DNA from: Tanypteryx hageni
Taxonomy: Eukaryota > Arthropoda > Insecta > Odonata > Petaluridae
NCBI GenBank assembly: GCA_028673005.1
Contig: CM054116.1
Coordinates: forward strand, 18,795,840-18,859,839
DNA length: 64,000 bases
Direction of reading: 5' to 3'
In this document: piece after piece, positions 10,138 to 21,195 of the stretch
Layout of the letters: each line of letters starts with the position of its first letter
Numbering within the stretch: the stretch's first letter is position 1
Program-made: the position numbers and the translations under genes
The notes under the pieces: generated by a model
What the model saw: the letters and a program-made list of their open reading frames with translations, nothing else
What the model was told of the DNA's origin: nothing
Databases searched by the model: none

Positions 10138-12557
10138 GAGGCCACTCTCCCTTGCCGTAAATCTTATATGATATACGTAGCTAGATACAATTATTACATA
10201 CAAAATGAATGTTTATTTATTAAAAATTACGCGAGACAACTTTTATATCAGTTCTTTCCTGAGATTTGTTCAAGTATCACATAGTTGAGTTGCTTATTTT
10301 TTAAAGCAGAATTAATATCCGTGCCGAAATAGCTTAAATAACTGATTTTTATAACATAAAAAAGATTTTATTCCTCTTTTCAACAATGCCAAATGCTAAA
10401 ACCATACTGACAAGATCAATGCTTTTAAATGGGAACTGATATCGTATATATTACGACTGCATTGATTTAGTGCTTTTAATGGGAATTTATGGCGTCATAT
10501 TTGAATCGTTATTTTCAAATTGCATTTTAAGTATAGTTTACGCTCAAATAATTAATTCGGAGAAAAATTAGTCAATTAGTGTTTCCAATATATCTTCTCA
10601 ATTAAATACGATCTCGGCTACTATCAACGGATTCCCATGAAATCGCCGATTTCCATCTCCTGCAATACTTTTATTTGTTAGGAATATATGTATTCGTTCC
10701 CTATAATTGACAGCGAAATTTGTTTGTTCATTTACATATGAAATTAAGGAATTAAAACATATCCAAGAAGGTACAATAAGCAAACTTCTATAACAATTTT
10801 TTAATTTCGACCAGAATATAATCGTCAACTTCTTTCTCATTTAAATACCTATATGTCCTTTTTGCTTCTCTTCAACTGAACATTTGTATGCATCAATTTA
10901 GTCAATTTTTGCTTATTTTATTATAACAACACTTTCCATGTTATACAAACAAATCATTTATCGCCAAATCGATTTCAAAGTCCGGGAACACGTTTTGTTT
11001 CATAGGTTTCACTATAAAATATTCACGTGACAAATTAAACCCACAGAATCAGCCTTTGCATGGGATGGGTATTGTTAAGCTAAATTTGACTATATCTTCA
11101 AACGTGTTTCCACCGGTTGCTTCCCTAGAGCGTGCAATTCCTGCCCAAGGTTTAAATTTTTTTGATATTCATGAACACATAATATGATGCAGTTTCTTCA
11201 ACTGGAAATCCATTCGAGTGAAATAACTATCTTTCAAAAGTTATTCCATCGATTGTTTATCATGATTATTTGATAAAAGATACAAAGTTAGTTAACTACT
11301 AACTAAGTTAGTCGCCGATAAAGGATGCGAGAAAATTTATTTATTTGGGCAAAATATGGGGAGACATGAAATATTGCGTAACATCAAGCATTACAATTTA
11401 AATTAACTTGGTTTCATTACTTGATTTTATTCTCAAATCTTCCTCACAACTGTCTATCTTGACTTAAAAACCCGAGCAACCCCGGATAATTTCAGATAGC
11501 ATATTATATTTTCTAAATAGGTTGGCCTGTCTTCAGTTGAATTTTGAAAATGTGCACGGTTATTTTACACAAATAAATATCCTGTAGGAGCAGGTCTATA
11601 GGGATAAGAAAAGCGGTATCTTAGAGGGAAACGCTATTTTAAAGATTTGCTTGATAGAGTTTTTACTCATAAATCTATTTAACTGAATATTTTTCTGTTG
11701 GAAAAATATTAACTCTAGTTAACTTTAATAAGAAGGTAGATTAATTTTAAGGCGTTTTTCTTATTTGGTTTAATAAACAAATGAATTAAAAATATACCAT
11801 TTCATTATGTTTTGTGTTGTATTGAATTTTATTTGCTTTGCCATAGTACACATCCTTATTTGTATATTTTTACGAGCTCCATGTTACGTTTTGTAGCCAA
11901 TGGAAGTAATGAAAATGAATTTCGTATATAAATATTTTCTCAATAACAGCAATGAAACTCTATATATATTACGCATTATTTAAATAAAAACGAAATTGGA
12001 TCCAGGAATTGATGAAGTGTATGATCAACTTGAGATCTATGATGTCGCTTCAGAAGTTGTTGAACATTTTGATATTGGATTGTGTAAGGGTAGATGAAAG
12101 GCCACAAAGTATGATTAGTGAATTTAAATATGAAATCTTGAGCAAATGCTGGACATCTTCACCGACTTATGACTTTAAGCATGATGGTGAAAATATTCGA
12201 GCTTTCCGTCTACCGTTGCTTACTCAGCATACTCCCTGGTTAACTTTTTCTACACTTTTAAAGGCTGCTCTATGTCAAGTATGTATCCTTTTTCCTCAAA
12301 GGGCGAATAGGGAATTTCGATATTCTTTCATTAATACAAAAAATTTCATGAAGCCGCAAGTTCCCATGACAAAACCCACTGTCAAATAACTTCACAAACA
12401 GAAGTCGATCAGTCTATTTCAATAATGAAAGAGAAAAGTCCTTCGAAACAAATGCTGCAAAACAAATTAGTTGCCGATGCAAAAGAGGAAAATAGAGCAA
12501 TACTGTATTCAATAAGTATTGTTTTGATATTGCATTACGAGGTAAAACTAACAATTA
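10138..12557. repeat. Block A, copy 2
   Basis: Near-identical direct repeat of 1-2431. It ends abruptly at 12557, where the sequence switches from the ZMYM1-like relic to the middle of the CGGBP1-like hAT transposase gene (actgcccgatgtccctctgg at 12558). The junction shows no obvious target-site duplication. Confidence 0.95.
11991..12557 (+). pseudogene. Decayed ZMYM1-like hAT relic, copy 2, cut at 12557
   Basis: Second copy of the zf-TTF part of the relic at 1869. The frame MISEFKYEILSKCW to QVCILFPQRANREF is open from about 12009 to 12389. The DUF4371-like part present in copy 1 is missing because the duplicated block ends and a different hAT gene begins. Confidence 0.8.
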
Positions 12558-13173
12558 ACTGCCCGATGTCCCTCTGGCACCTGAGCCTGTGCTCACCCCC
12601 TGGGGCACATGGCTGAAAGCAGCTGAATATTACAGCGAGCATATCCTTCATGTCAAGGAAGTTGTGACAAATCTAGCCGAGGATGCTGCCTGCGTCACTT
12701 CGGCAAAAATGTTGCTAGATGATCCCTCCATTCCCAAGGATTTGGCGTATATTAGATCCCACTATACATCCCTTGTGCAGATTATTGCTGAATTAGAGGG
12801 CTCAGGAAAACCCATCTACGAAAAAACTGCTATGCTGAATGAAGTGAAACAAAAAATAAAGGAAGCTCCAGGTGAAGTGGGGGAAAAAGTAAAAGCAAAA
12901 CTAGAAAAGTTGCTACAAAAGAACTCAGGACTGCAGAGCCTATGTACAGCAGCAGATATACTGGCAGGAAAATCCAGGGAAGTTGAGTACAAAATTCCAT
13001 TTCAACATGTGCCCAAGTTGAATTTCGCCCCCGTCACGTCAGTTGATGTCGAACGTTCTTTTTCTGCTTACAAAATGATATTAACTGACAAACGCCATAG
13101 TTTTGTGGTAGAAAACTTAGAAAAGGTGCTTGTTATTTATTGTGAGGCCAATTACGGGAAATTTGTGAAATAA
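12558..13173 (+). pseudogene. hAT transposase 3' fragment (CGGBP1-like), copy 0
   Basis: This is the C-terminal 205 or so codons of the transposase described at 16314. It begins inside the segment matching LPDVPLTPEPVL and runs open to TAA at 13171-13173. It keeps the catalytic glutamate in SVDVERSFSAYK. The tryptophan motif is altered: TPWGTW replaces TRWGTW. It also has K to N and C to Y changes near QHVPKLNFAPV. The N-terminal half, including both catalytic aspartates, is absent because the array is joined here to block A. Confidence 0.9.
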
Positions 13174-13679
13174 ACACAAAGAGGTGACAAATTCATTATG
13201 GGAATTTCGAATGAAACACGTTGTCAAAAACTCTGCAGAGTACTAAAATATATACTTGAATAGTGTTTTCAGTCAGTATTACTATATGTAATGTAGATAG
13301 TATTTTCTCGGTAACGCATGGGATATTAACCATAAGAATTAGTTTCAATGCATAGCAGTAAAATATTTTTGTTCTTTGAAAACACAAATCAATAAAGTTT
13401 CATTGACGGGCAATTTTTGCGTGCGTGCATGTTTCAGTCTTTTTTCGTGAATTAAAGTTGATAGTTGACAGAAATGATGTTGTGTTTTACTGGACATAGT
13501 TTTTGGAAGTAGTTTTTAGAGCCTATTTCACGTTTTATAAAGCCTAATTTAGGTACTTAAAGAGCCTATTTTAGTCGCCTAAAACTTAATTTTTAGAACC
13601 TAAAAATCCGCGGTCTAGTGACAAGGAATTCGTCGTAATATAATTGTTTTCATTTTGTGCATAAAAAACATACCCATAA

Positions 13680-13732
<53 letters not shown>

Positions 13733-14762
13733 TTATTCATTTATTCATAGTCTAATAGTTTGTTTCATTTCTTTTTCAGGGCCGAGCAGTGGAGAATTTA
13801 TACAAATATAAACAAAAGGATTGTTTGACTTGTCATTGTTAATCTGAAATTATTTCTCCTGATTAAATAAATACATATCTAACATTCTTTGTTTTCTTAT
13901 TTATTTAATGCATATATACCAGTAATAAATGCAAGGCAGCCGATAAATGACGCGAAAATTTTTTTAAAAAATCAATAAAAAGGGGGGAGGAGGGGGCTAC
14001 GCTCACTGCACTAATAACAGCGCCATCTATCGGTTTCCTGTGGAACTATTTCGATTCTAACCTTCATACTATTGGCAGCGCTTCCTATGAGGGTTACTGG
14101 GAACTTAAAGGAAGAAGCAAACGAAATTTTCCTTGTGTTTCCACCCCTGCTGAGACGTCGCCCGCGTCAAAAAGACGCGCATCTCAAATTTGACGCGCGA
14201 ACATTTGCGCTGCGTTTATTGGAAATAATATACAAAAATACCATAGGAAAGCTTATTTTATTTTTAATAAGGTTTGATTTTTTAATATTTTTAGAAAGAA
14301 AATGTAAAATTTTACTATCCGTAAAAACCAGATACGCAACCAACTTTCGCGAAAGTAGTCATATATAATAATTCATAAACGAATAACTACTAAACAAAAT
14401 CTTTCCAAATTTAAATCAGTGATGAACTAAGATATAATAGAGGAAATTCAATAATTTTCTAAGCTCTATGTTAATCACAATGGTTTTAATTGGGTTACAA
14501 CTTTAAAGAGAAACTCGACATTGGGGAAAAATGATAGGGAATTCTGAAAACACTGTTGTAAAGAGAGACACAAAGAAAATATTTTGTAGCAATCAGATTT
14601 TGTTTTAACGTTTTTGTTTTATTAATTGTAATCAACACACAGTGCCGTATATGTTGCTTTCTGGGCGCTTTGCGATGTTGCCAAATGTCTCCTTTCTCTC
14701 CCTCACCGGTAGGCGGTCTCTAACCTTCGTCAGGGCCCGCACAAAAAACCCCTGATCTCCTC
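13174..14762. other. Spacer of unit 0: hAT 3' tail, microsatellite, DDE 3' flank
   Basis: From left to right: the hAT 3' non-coding tail with an AATAAA at about 13391 and direct subterminal repeats of GCCTATTT-type (13522-13585). Then the hAT terminal repeat (13598-13620, ending ccgcggtctagtg), a TA microsatellite (13682-13725), an exon-like piece (13780-13842), and an AT-rich stretch. After that comes a patch with gcgccatctatcgg (14022) and a GC-rich patch rich in gacgcg (14155-14205). Last is the 3' flank of the DDE gene. An open plus frame (14072-14368) has no recognisable domain. Confidence 0.7.
13780..13842 (+). other. Exon-like segment (possible captured terminal exon)
   Basis: After a pyrimidine-rich tract and CAG (13777-13779), a 21-codon frame beginning GRAVENLYKYKQ and ending in CLTCHC and a stop is followed 20 bases on by AATAAA. 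This has the shape of a last coding exon with its poly(A) signal. In units 0 and 1 the acceptor AG is present. In units 2-4 and the inverted unit the sequence is catggcc and the acceptor is lost. I do not recognise the protein; it may be chance. Confidence 0.25.
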
Positions 14763-15811
14763 TTAAGTTTCGTCCTCATTGATTTCGTCGCTGCTGGAAT
14801 CCTCATCGAGGTTGATAATTAAGGGTTCCGCGATACGGGTCTTGGTCAATAACAATAGCGGTTTCATGATCTTTCGCATTTAAAATCCTCCTAAAATACT
14901 CTTCAAAGTGTCGGAATGATAGTCACCATCTTTATTGTATCCCTCGATCATGAGAACACAGTCATTCTCAGGCTGGAGAAAACCATCTTCACCCCCTATA
15001 TGCAAGATAATTATTCTTTTTCCGGCACCGGAGGGAGTAATAAGGCCACATTTCCAGGAATTGGCCTCTTGAATTACACCTCGATCAAAGTCAATATCAT
15101 TATTACTTTCATTCACATTTTCCTGCCAACCATATGATAGTGTGTGATTTGCTCCACAAAATGTTTCGTCCAAATACATAATTTTCCATCCTCTTTGACG
15201 AGCTGACTTTGTTTCCCGAATAAATTTTTTGCACGTTCGTCCAGGATTCGGCGACTTTCAAGGCATACAGGCTTCCTGTTGTATTTTTTAAAGCGAAAGC
15301 CAACCATCTTCATCCACCGTAACAAAGTAGATTCACTTTCGTGTGGAAAATCTGATTTCAGTTCGATTAGAATATTAGACACTATAGGATATTCTTTTCT
15401 TAAGTAAAAACTATGCACTTTTCTTCGTATCACTCCTTGAAACATTTCGTCTAATACAATTCGCGCTCTACCGCTGCTTTTTTTGGGAGAACTTCCCGAA
15501 GGACGCACATTCTCCTTGCACCCATTACTTACATTTCCTACAGTCCTTTCACTAACATTACAACACATTGCAGTATTTTTAACAACTTGATTAGGATCAA
15601 ATTTAATCTTTGACCATTTGAAATAATGTTCTAGCACTTTGAATGACATTTTTCTCATGTCCACGTAATTTTTGTTAATCGTAAAAGGCTCACTTTCTAA
15701 ATTATTTTCTTGATCACTCGAGAAAAGACCGTATTTGTTACTGCTAATGTTTTCTATTCCTTGTAAAGATTGTCGCTTTCTTCGAGGCATAGCGAAAACA
15801 CGAGGCACCAA
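14763..15811 (-). pseudogene. Broken IS630/Tc1-like DDE transposase, unit 0
   Basis: A DDE-superfamily transposase of a type common in arthropods. From an ATG at 15811 (a better start may be MPRRKRQ at 15790) an N-terminal basic region leads to a helix-turn-helix (about residues 74-100, NTAMCCNVSERTVGNV). A GVIRRKVHSFYLRKEYP segment (126-142) and a second helical domain ending near GFRFKKYNRKPV follow. The catalytic core opens with MYLDETFCGANHTLSYGW but lies one frame back, after GGATGGAAAA. A third frame holds a degraded second aspartate motif (AIVIDQDPY) after an apparent internal deletion. The acidic tail DEDSSSDEISEDET ends at 14763. All copies share these breaks, so inactivation preceded amplification. 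The DNA-binding part alone could still be made. Confidence 0.85.
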
Positions 15812-16313
15812 CTGGACTGAGATGAGACACTAAATGAACTAAGAAAACAATACAAGTACCTTCTTTATTACTCATTATATGAGTCATTAGCAACCTCCAA
15901 TGAGAGAATAAACTCGAACCATAGCCTTCCAATGTTGGATAAAGCCATAAATCAATTGCAAAAATATACAACGCTTTCTGGGGAGTAATTTGAAGCAGAT
16001 TTTGGTATTATTCATATTTTTTAAACTGACTGTGCAATGTTCAGTCATGGGTTGGACATGTCCTTCGCACCACGGTCACGATCAAGTGGCGAACAGCAGC
16101 TCGGACCTGTCTCGCGTTCGGCGGGGTTATTCTGTTTCCCAGTGTCACGTGATACGACAATGTAACAATGCCTTTAATCTGATGTTGCGTTTATTCCTCG
16201 TTGTTACATTGTCATATCGTGCGACACGGGAAAACGAGAATAACCCCGCAGTCCATCTCCAGACTGCAGAGGGTAAAGGTGAGAAGTGTGAACGTGAAAA
16301 TTGTGAAAGTGCA
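15812..16313. other. Unit 0/1 junction: DDE 5' flank fused to truncated hAT 5' region
   Basis: Holds the DDE upstream flank, the fusion point between 15992 and 15993, and the hAT 5' untranslated region containing the inverted repeat at 16121-16249. Relative to the inverted unit, 242 bp of the hAT left end, including its terminal repeat, are missing here. Confidence 0.8.
16121..16249. repeat. 129-bp hairpin (inverted repeat) in hAT 5' region, unit 1
   Basis: Arms of about 48 bp (gcggggttattct..gtttccc..gtgtc..atacgacaatgtaacaa and its reverse complement) with few mismatches and small gaps, separated by a loop of about 32 bases (tgcctttaatctgatg and onward). It lies about 65 bp upstream of the hAT start codon and is kept in every unit. 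Confidence 0.9.
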
Positions 16314-18059
16314 ATGCCTAAATTATCAAGTTCGAAAGCTTATTTAATACGTCAGTGGTTACAAGAGTTCCCGTACTTCACAACGGATGGAAAACTATCT
16401 TCTGTCAAGCATGCAACAAGGAGGTAAGTACATTATAATGCTGGCTTGCAACGAATTATTGGCCGTCAATTGCTTGTCATCTTTGAGGCAAAAACCATCC
16501 ACATCTTTTGTTTATACGAGCCATTTTATGGTAACTATAGAAGTGGTTATTCAAAATGTCCAGCAATCCAGCTGCGGACCTTCGTAGCTGTAAAGTAAAT
16601 TTTATATTTTTGTCCCATTTCCATATTTATTAGATTATTTCCGTATTTTTAAGGTTAATTATTTCTTCATAATTTTTCTTTGTAGGTTTCAAGTGATAAA
16701 AAATCCCACCTAACTCAGCACATCCAAGGAGTGCTACATAAGGCAAATGTTGAACGCTAATCTAAGATGAAACAAATGCTTTTAACAAAAACTTCTGAGG
16801 GATCCAGCAAGAAGAATCAGTTTTATGCAGATTTGTGTCACGCAATTGTGGCAGCCAACATTCCATTCAGAACACTGGAAAATCCAACATTCAAGGAGTT
16901 CCTAGAACGATACTGCCATCAGTCGGTACCTTCCGAGTCAACGCTACGCAAGAATTACGTGCAACCCACGTACGATGACGCAATGCGCAGGATACGGGAG
17001 GACATTGGAGATTCACATATGTGGATATCGGTCGATGAAACCACTGATGCTCTTGGCAGATACATGGCCAACTTGGTTGTTGGGAAATTGGACCCAGATG
17101 CGCCATCCAGAGCCTACCTCATCTGCACGAAGCAACATGCCAAAACAAACCAGGAAACAATAGCACACTTCGTGAACAACGGACTGAAAGTGCTGTATCC
17201 CAAAAATCTAGACGAAGAGAAAGTGCTGCTCCTATACACAGACGCTGCATCGTACATGGTTGCTGCCATGCAGTTGCTCAAGGTGTTCTATCCCTCCCTT
17301 GTGCATGTGACATGCCTTGCCCATGGTTTGAACCGCGTAGCAGAGCAAATAAGACTGGAATTCCCCAAGGTGAACAAATTGATCCTCACCGTGAAGAAGG
17401 TCTTCGTCAAGGCACCAACAAGAATACAGGATTTTCGAGAAAAACTTCCCGATGTCCCTCTGACACCTGAGCCTGTGCTCACCCGCTGGGGCACATGGCT
17501 GAAAGCAGCTGAATATTACAGCGAGCATATCCTTCATGTCAAGGAAGTTGTGACAAATCTAGCCGAGGATGCTGCCTGCGTCACTTCGGCAAAAATGTTG
17601 CTAGATGATCCCTCCATTCCCAAGGATTTGGCGTATATTAGATCCCACTATACATCCCTTGTGCAGATTATTGCTGAATTAGAGGGCTCAGGAAAACCCA
17701 TCTACGAAAAAACTGCTATGCTGAATGAAGTGAAACAAAAAATAAAGGAAGCTCCAGGTGAAGTGGGGGAAAAAGTAAAAGCAAAACTAGAAAAGTTGCT
17801 ACAAAAGAACTCAGGACTGCAGAGCCTATGTACAGCAGCAGATATACTGGCAGGAAAATCCAGTGAAGTTGAGTGCAAAATTCCATTTCAACATGTGCCC
17901 AAGTTGAAGTTCGCCCCCGTCACGTCAGTTGATGTCGAACGTTCTTTTTCTGCTTACAAAATGATATTAACTGACAAACGCCATAGTTTTGTGGTAGAAA
18001 ACTTAGAAAAGGTGCTTGTTATTTATTGTGAGGCCAATTACGGGAAATTTGTGAAATAA
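16314..18059 (+). pseudogene. hAT transposase, CGGBP1-like (copy 1)
   Basis: Two-exon hAT transposase. Exon 1 (16314-16423) starts MPKLSSSKAYLIRQW and ends at donor gtaagt. The intron is 16424-16685 and exon 2 runs 16686-18059. A BED-type zinc finger is split across the intron: FCQACNKEV in exon 1, then HLTQH and VLH in exon 2. Next come the RNase-H-like core motifs SVDETTD (first Asp), YTDAASYM (second Asp), CLAHGLN, TRWGTW, and SVDVERSFS (catalytic Glu), ending in the dimerisation region. CGGBP1 itself is known to derive from this class. Two breaks: exon 1 needs one extra A at GGATGGAAAA to enter the CxxC frame, and TAA at 16758-16760 interrupts the start of exon 2 (CGC-TAA where other copies have CGC-AAA). 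From MKQML a 430-codon frame stays open with all catalytic residues. Copy-specific: HAKTN and WLKAAEYY. Confidence 0.88.
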
Positions 18060-18565
18060 ACACATAGAGGTGACAAATTCATTATGGGAATTTCGAATGA
18101 AACACGTTGTCAAACAATCTGCGTAGTACTTAAATATATACTTGAATAGTGTTTTCAGTCAGTATTACTATATGTAATGTAGATAGTATTTTCTCGGTAA
18201 CGCATGGGATATTAACCATAAGAAAAAGTTTCAATGCATAGTAGTAAAATATTTTTGTTCTTTGAAAACACAAATCAATAAAGTTTCATTGACGGGCAAT
18301 TTTTGCGTGCGTGCATGTTTCAGTCTTTTTTCGTGAATTAAAGTTGATAGTTGACAGAAATGATGTTGTGTTTTACTGGACATAGTTTTTGGAAGTAGTT
18401 TTTAGAGCCTATTTCACGTTTTATAAAGCCTAATTTAGGTACTTAAAGAGCCTATTTTAGTCGCCTAAAACTTAATTTTTAGAACCTAAAAATCCGCGGT
18501 CTAGTGACAAGGAATTCGTCGTAATATAATTGTTTTCATTTTGTGCATAAAAAACATACCCATAA

Positions 18566-18614
<49 letters not shown>

Positions 18615-19644
18615 TTATTCATTTATTCATAGTCTAATAGTTTGTTTCATTTCTTTTTCAGGGCCGAGCAGTGGAGAATTTATACAAATATAAACAAAAG
18701 GATTGTTTGACTTGTCATTGTTAATCTGAAATTATTTCTCCTGATTAAATAAATGCATATCTAACATTCTTTGTTTTCTTATTTATTTAATGCATATATA
18801 CCAGTAATAAATGTAAGGAAGCCGATAAATGACGAAAAAGTTTTTTAAAAAATCAATAAAAAGGGGGGAGGAGGGGGCTACGCTCACTGCACTAGTAACA
18901 GCGCCATCTATCGGTTTCCTGTAGAACTATTTCGATTCTAACCTTCAAACTATTGGCAGCGCTTCCTATGAGGGTTACTGGGAACTTAAAGGAAGAAGCA
19001 AACGAAATTTTCCTTGTGTTTCCCACCCCTGCTGAGACGTCGCCCGCGTCAAAAAGACGCGCATCTCAAATTTGACGCGCGAACATTTGCGCTGCGTTTA
19101 TTGGAAAGAATATACAAAAATACCATAGGAAAGCTTATTTTATTCTTAATAAGGTTTGATTTTTTAATATTTTTAGAAAGAAAATGTAAAATTTTACTAT
19201 CCGTAACAACCAGATACGCAACCAACTTTCGCGAAAGTAGTCATATATAATAATTCATAAACGAATAACTACTAAACAAAATCTTTCCAAATTTAAATCA
19301 GTGATGAACTAAGATATAATAGAGGAAATTCAATAATTTTCTAAGCTCTATGTTAATCACAATGGTTTTAATTGGGTTACAACTTTAAAGAGAAACTCGA
19401 CATTGGGGAAAAATGATAGGGAATTCTGTAAACACTGTTGTAAAGAGAGACACAAAGAAAATATTTTGTAGCAATCAGATTTCGTTTTAACGTTTTTGTT
19501 TTATTAATTGTAATCAACACACAGTGCCGTATATGTTGCTTTCTGGGCGCTTTGCGATGTTGCCAAATGTCTCCTTTCTCTCCCTCACCGGTAGGCGGTC
19601 TCTAACCTTCGTCAGGGCCCGCACAAAAAACCCCTGATCTCCTC
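18060..19644. other. Spacer of unit 1
   Basis: Same order as 13174-14762. The hAT 3' terminal repeat is at 18484-18506, the TA microsatellite at about 18564-18607, and the exon-like segment keeps its AG acceptor (tttttcagggccgag). A plus-strand open frame at 19014-19250 has no known domain. Confidence 0.7.
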
Positions 19645-20693
19645 TTAAGTTTCGTCCTCACTGATTTCGTCGCTGCTGGAATCCTCATCGAGGTTGATAA
19701 TTAAGGGTTCCGCGATACGGGTCTTGGTCAATAACAATAGCGGTTTCATGATCTTTCGCATTTAAAATCCTCCTAAAATACTCTTCAAAGTGTCGGAATG
19801 ATAGTCACCATCTTTATTGTATCCCTCGATCATGAGAACACAGTCATTCTCAGGCTGGAGAAAACCATCTTCACCCCCTATATGCAAAATAATTATTCTT
19901 TTTCCGGCACCGGAGGGAGTAATAAGGCCACATTTCCAGGAATTGGCCTCTTGAATTACACCTCGATCAAAGTCAATATCATTATTACTTTCATTAACAT
20001 TTTCCTGCCAACCATATGATAGTGTGTGATTTGCTCCACAAAATGTTTCGTCCAAATACATAATTTTCCATCCTCTTTGACGAGCTGACTTTGTTTCCCG
20101 AATAAATTTTTTGCACGTTCGTCCAGGATTCGGCGACTTTCAAGGCATACAGGCTTCCTGTTGTATTTTTTAAAGCGAAAGCCAACCATCTTCATCCACC
20201 GTAACAAAGTAGATTCACTTTCGTGTGGAAAATCTGATTTCAGTTCGATTAGAATATTAGACACTATAGGATATTCTTTTCTTAAGTAAAAACTATGCAC
20301 TTTTCTTCGTATCACTCCTTGAAACATTTCGTCTAATACAATTCGCGCTCTACCGCTGCTTTTTTTGGGAGAACTTCCCGAAGGACGCACATTCTCCTTG
20401 CACCCATTACTTACATTTCCTACAGTCCTTTCACTAACATTACAACACATTGCAGTATTTTTAACAACTTGATTAGGATCAAATTTAATCTTTGACCATT
20501 TGAAATAATGTTCTAGCACTTTGAATGACATTTTTCTCATGTCCACGTAATTTTTGTTAATCGTAAAAGGCTCACTTTCTAAATTATTTTCTTGATCACT
20601 CGAGAAAAGACCGTATTTGTTACTGCTAATGTTTTCTATTCCTTGTAAAGATTGTCGCTTTCTTCGAGGCATAGCGAAAACACGAGGCACCAA
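19645..20693 (-). pseudogene. Broken IS630/Tc1-like DDE transposase, unit 1
   Basis: Same structure and same breaks as the copy at 14763-15811. In the first frame it stays open a little longer past the frameshift (245 codons) because a TGA in unit 0 (gtg aat gaa context) is TTA here. GVIRRK variant. Confidence 0.85.
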
Positions 20694-21002
20694 CTGGACT
20701 GAGATGAGACACTAAATGAACTAAGAAAACAATACAAGTACCTTCTTTATTACTCATTATATGAGTCATTAGCAACCTCCAATGAGAGAATAAACTCGAA
20801 CCATAGCCTTCCAATGTTGGATAAAGCCATAAATCAATTGCAAAAATATACAACGCTTTCTGGGGAGTAATTTGAAGCAGATTTTGGTATTATTCATATT
20901 TTTTAAACTGACTGTGCAATGTTCAGTCATGGGTTGGACATGTCCTTCGCACCACGGTCACGATCAAGTGGCGAACAGCAGCTCGGACCTGTCTCGCGTT
21001 CG

Positions 21003-21131
21003 GCGGGGTTATTCTGTTTCCCAGTGTCACGTGATACGACAATGTAACAATGCCTTTAATCTGATGTTGCGTTTATTCCTCGTTGTTACATTGTCATATC
21101 GTGCGACACGGGAAAACGAGAATAACCCCGT
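21003..21131. repeat. Hairpin in hAT 5' region, unit 2
   Basis: Copy of the inverted repeat at 16121-16249. It differs near the right end (ccccgtagtcc instead of ccccgcagtcc), which removes the last arm base pair. Confidence 0.9.
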
Positions 21132-21195
21132 AGTCCATCTCCAGACTGCAGAGGGTAAAGGTGAGAAGTGTGAACGTGAAAAATGTGAAAGTGCA

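Noticed and set aside
15990..16427. 145-codon plus-strand frame upstream of hAT, with a hydrophobic start like a signal peptide
   Set aside because: It crosses the DDE-hAT fusion point and the hairpin, begins at a non-ATG codon, and its end merges with hAT exon 1; it is not a separate gene.
17232..17537. 101-codon minus-strand frame inside hAT exon 2, repeated in every unit
   Set aside because: Shadow of the transposase reading frame; it is conserved only because the sense protein is.
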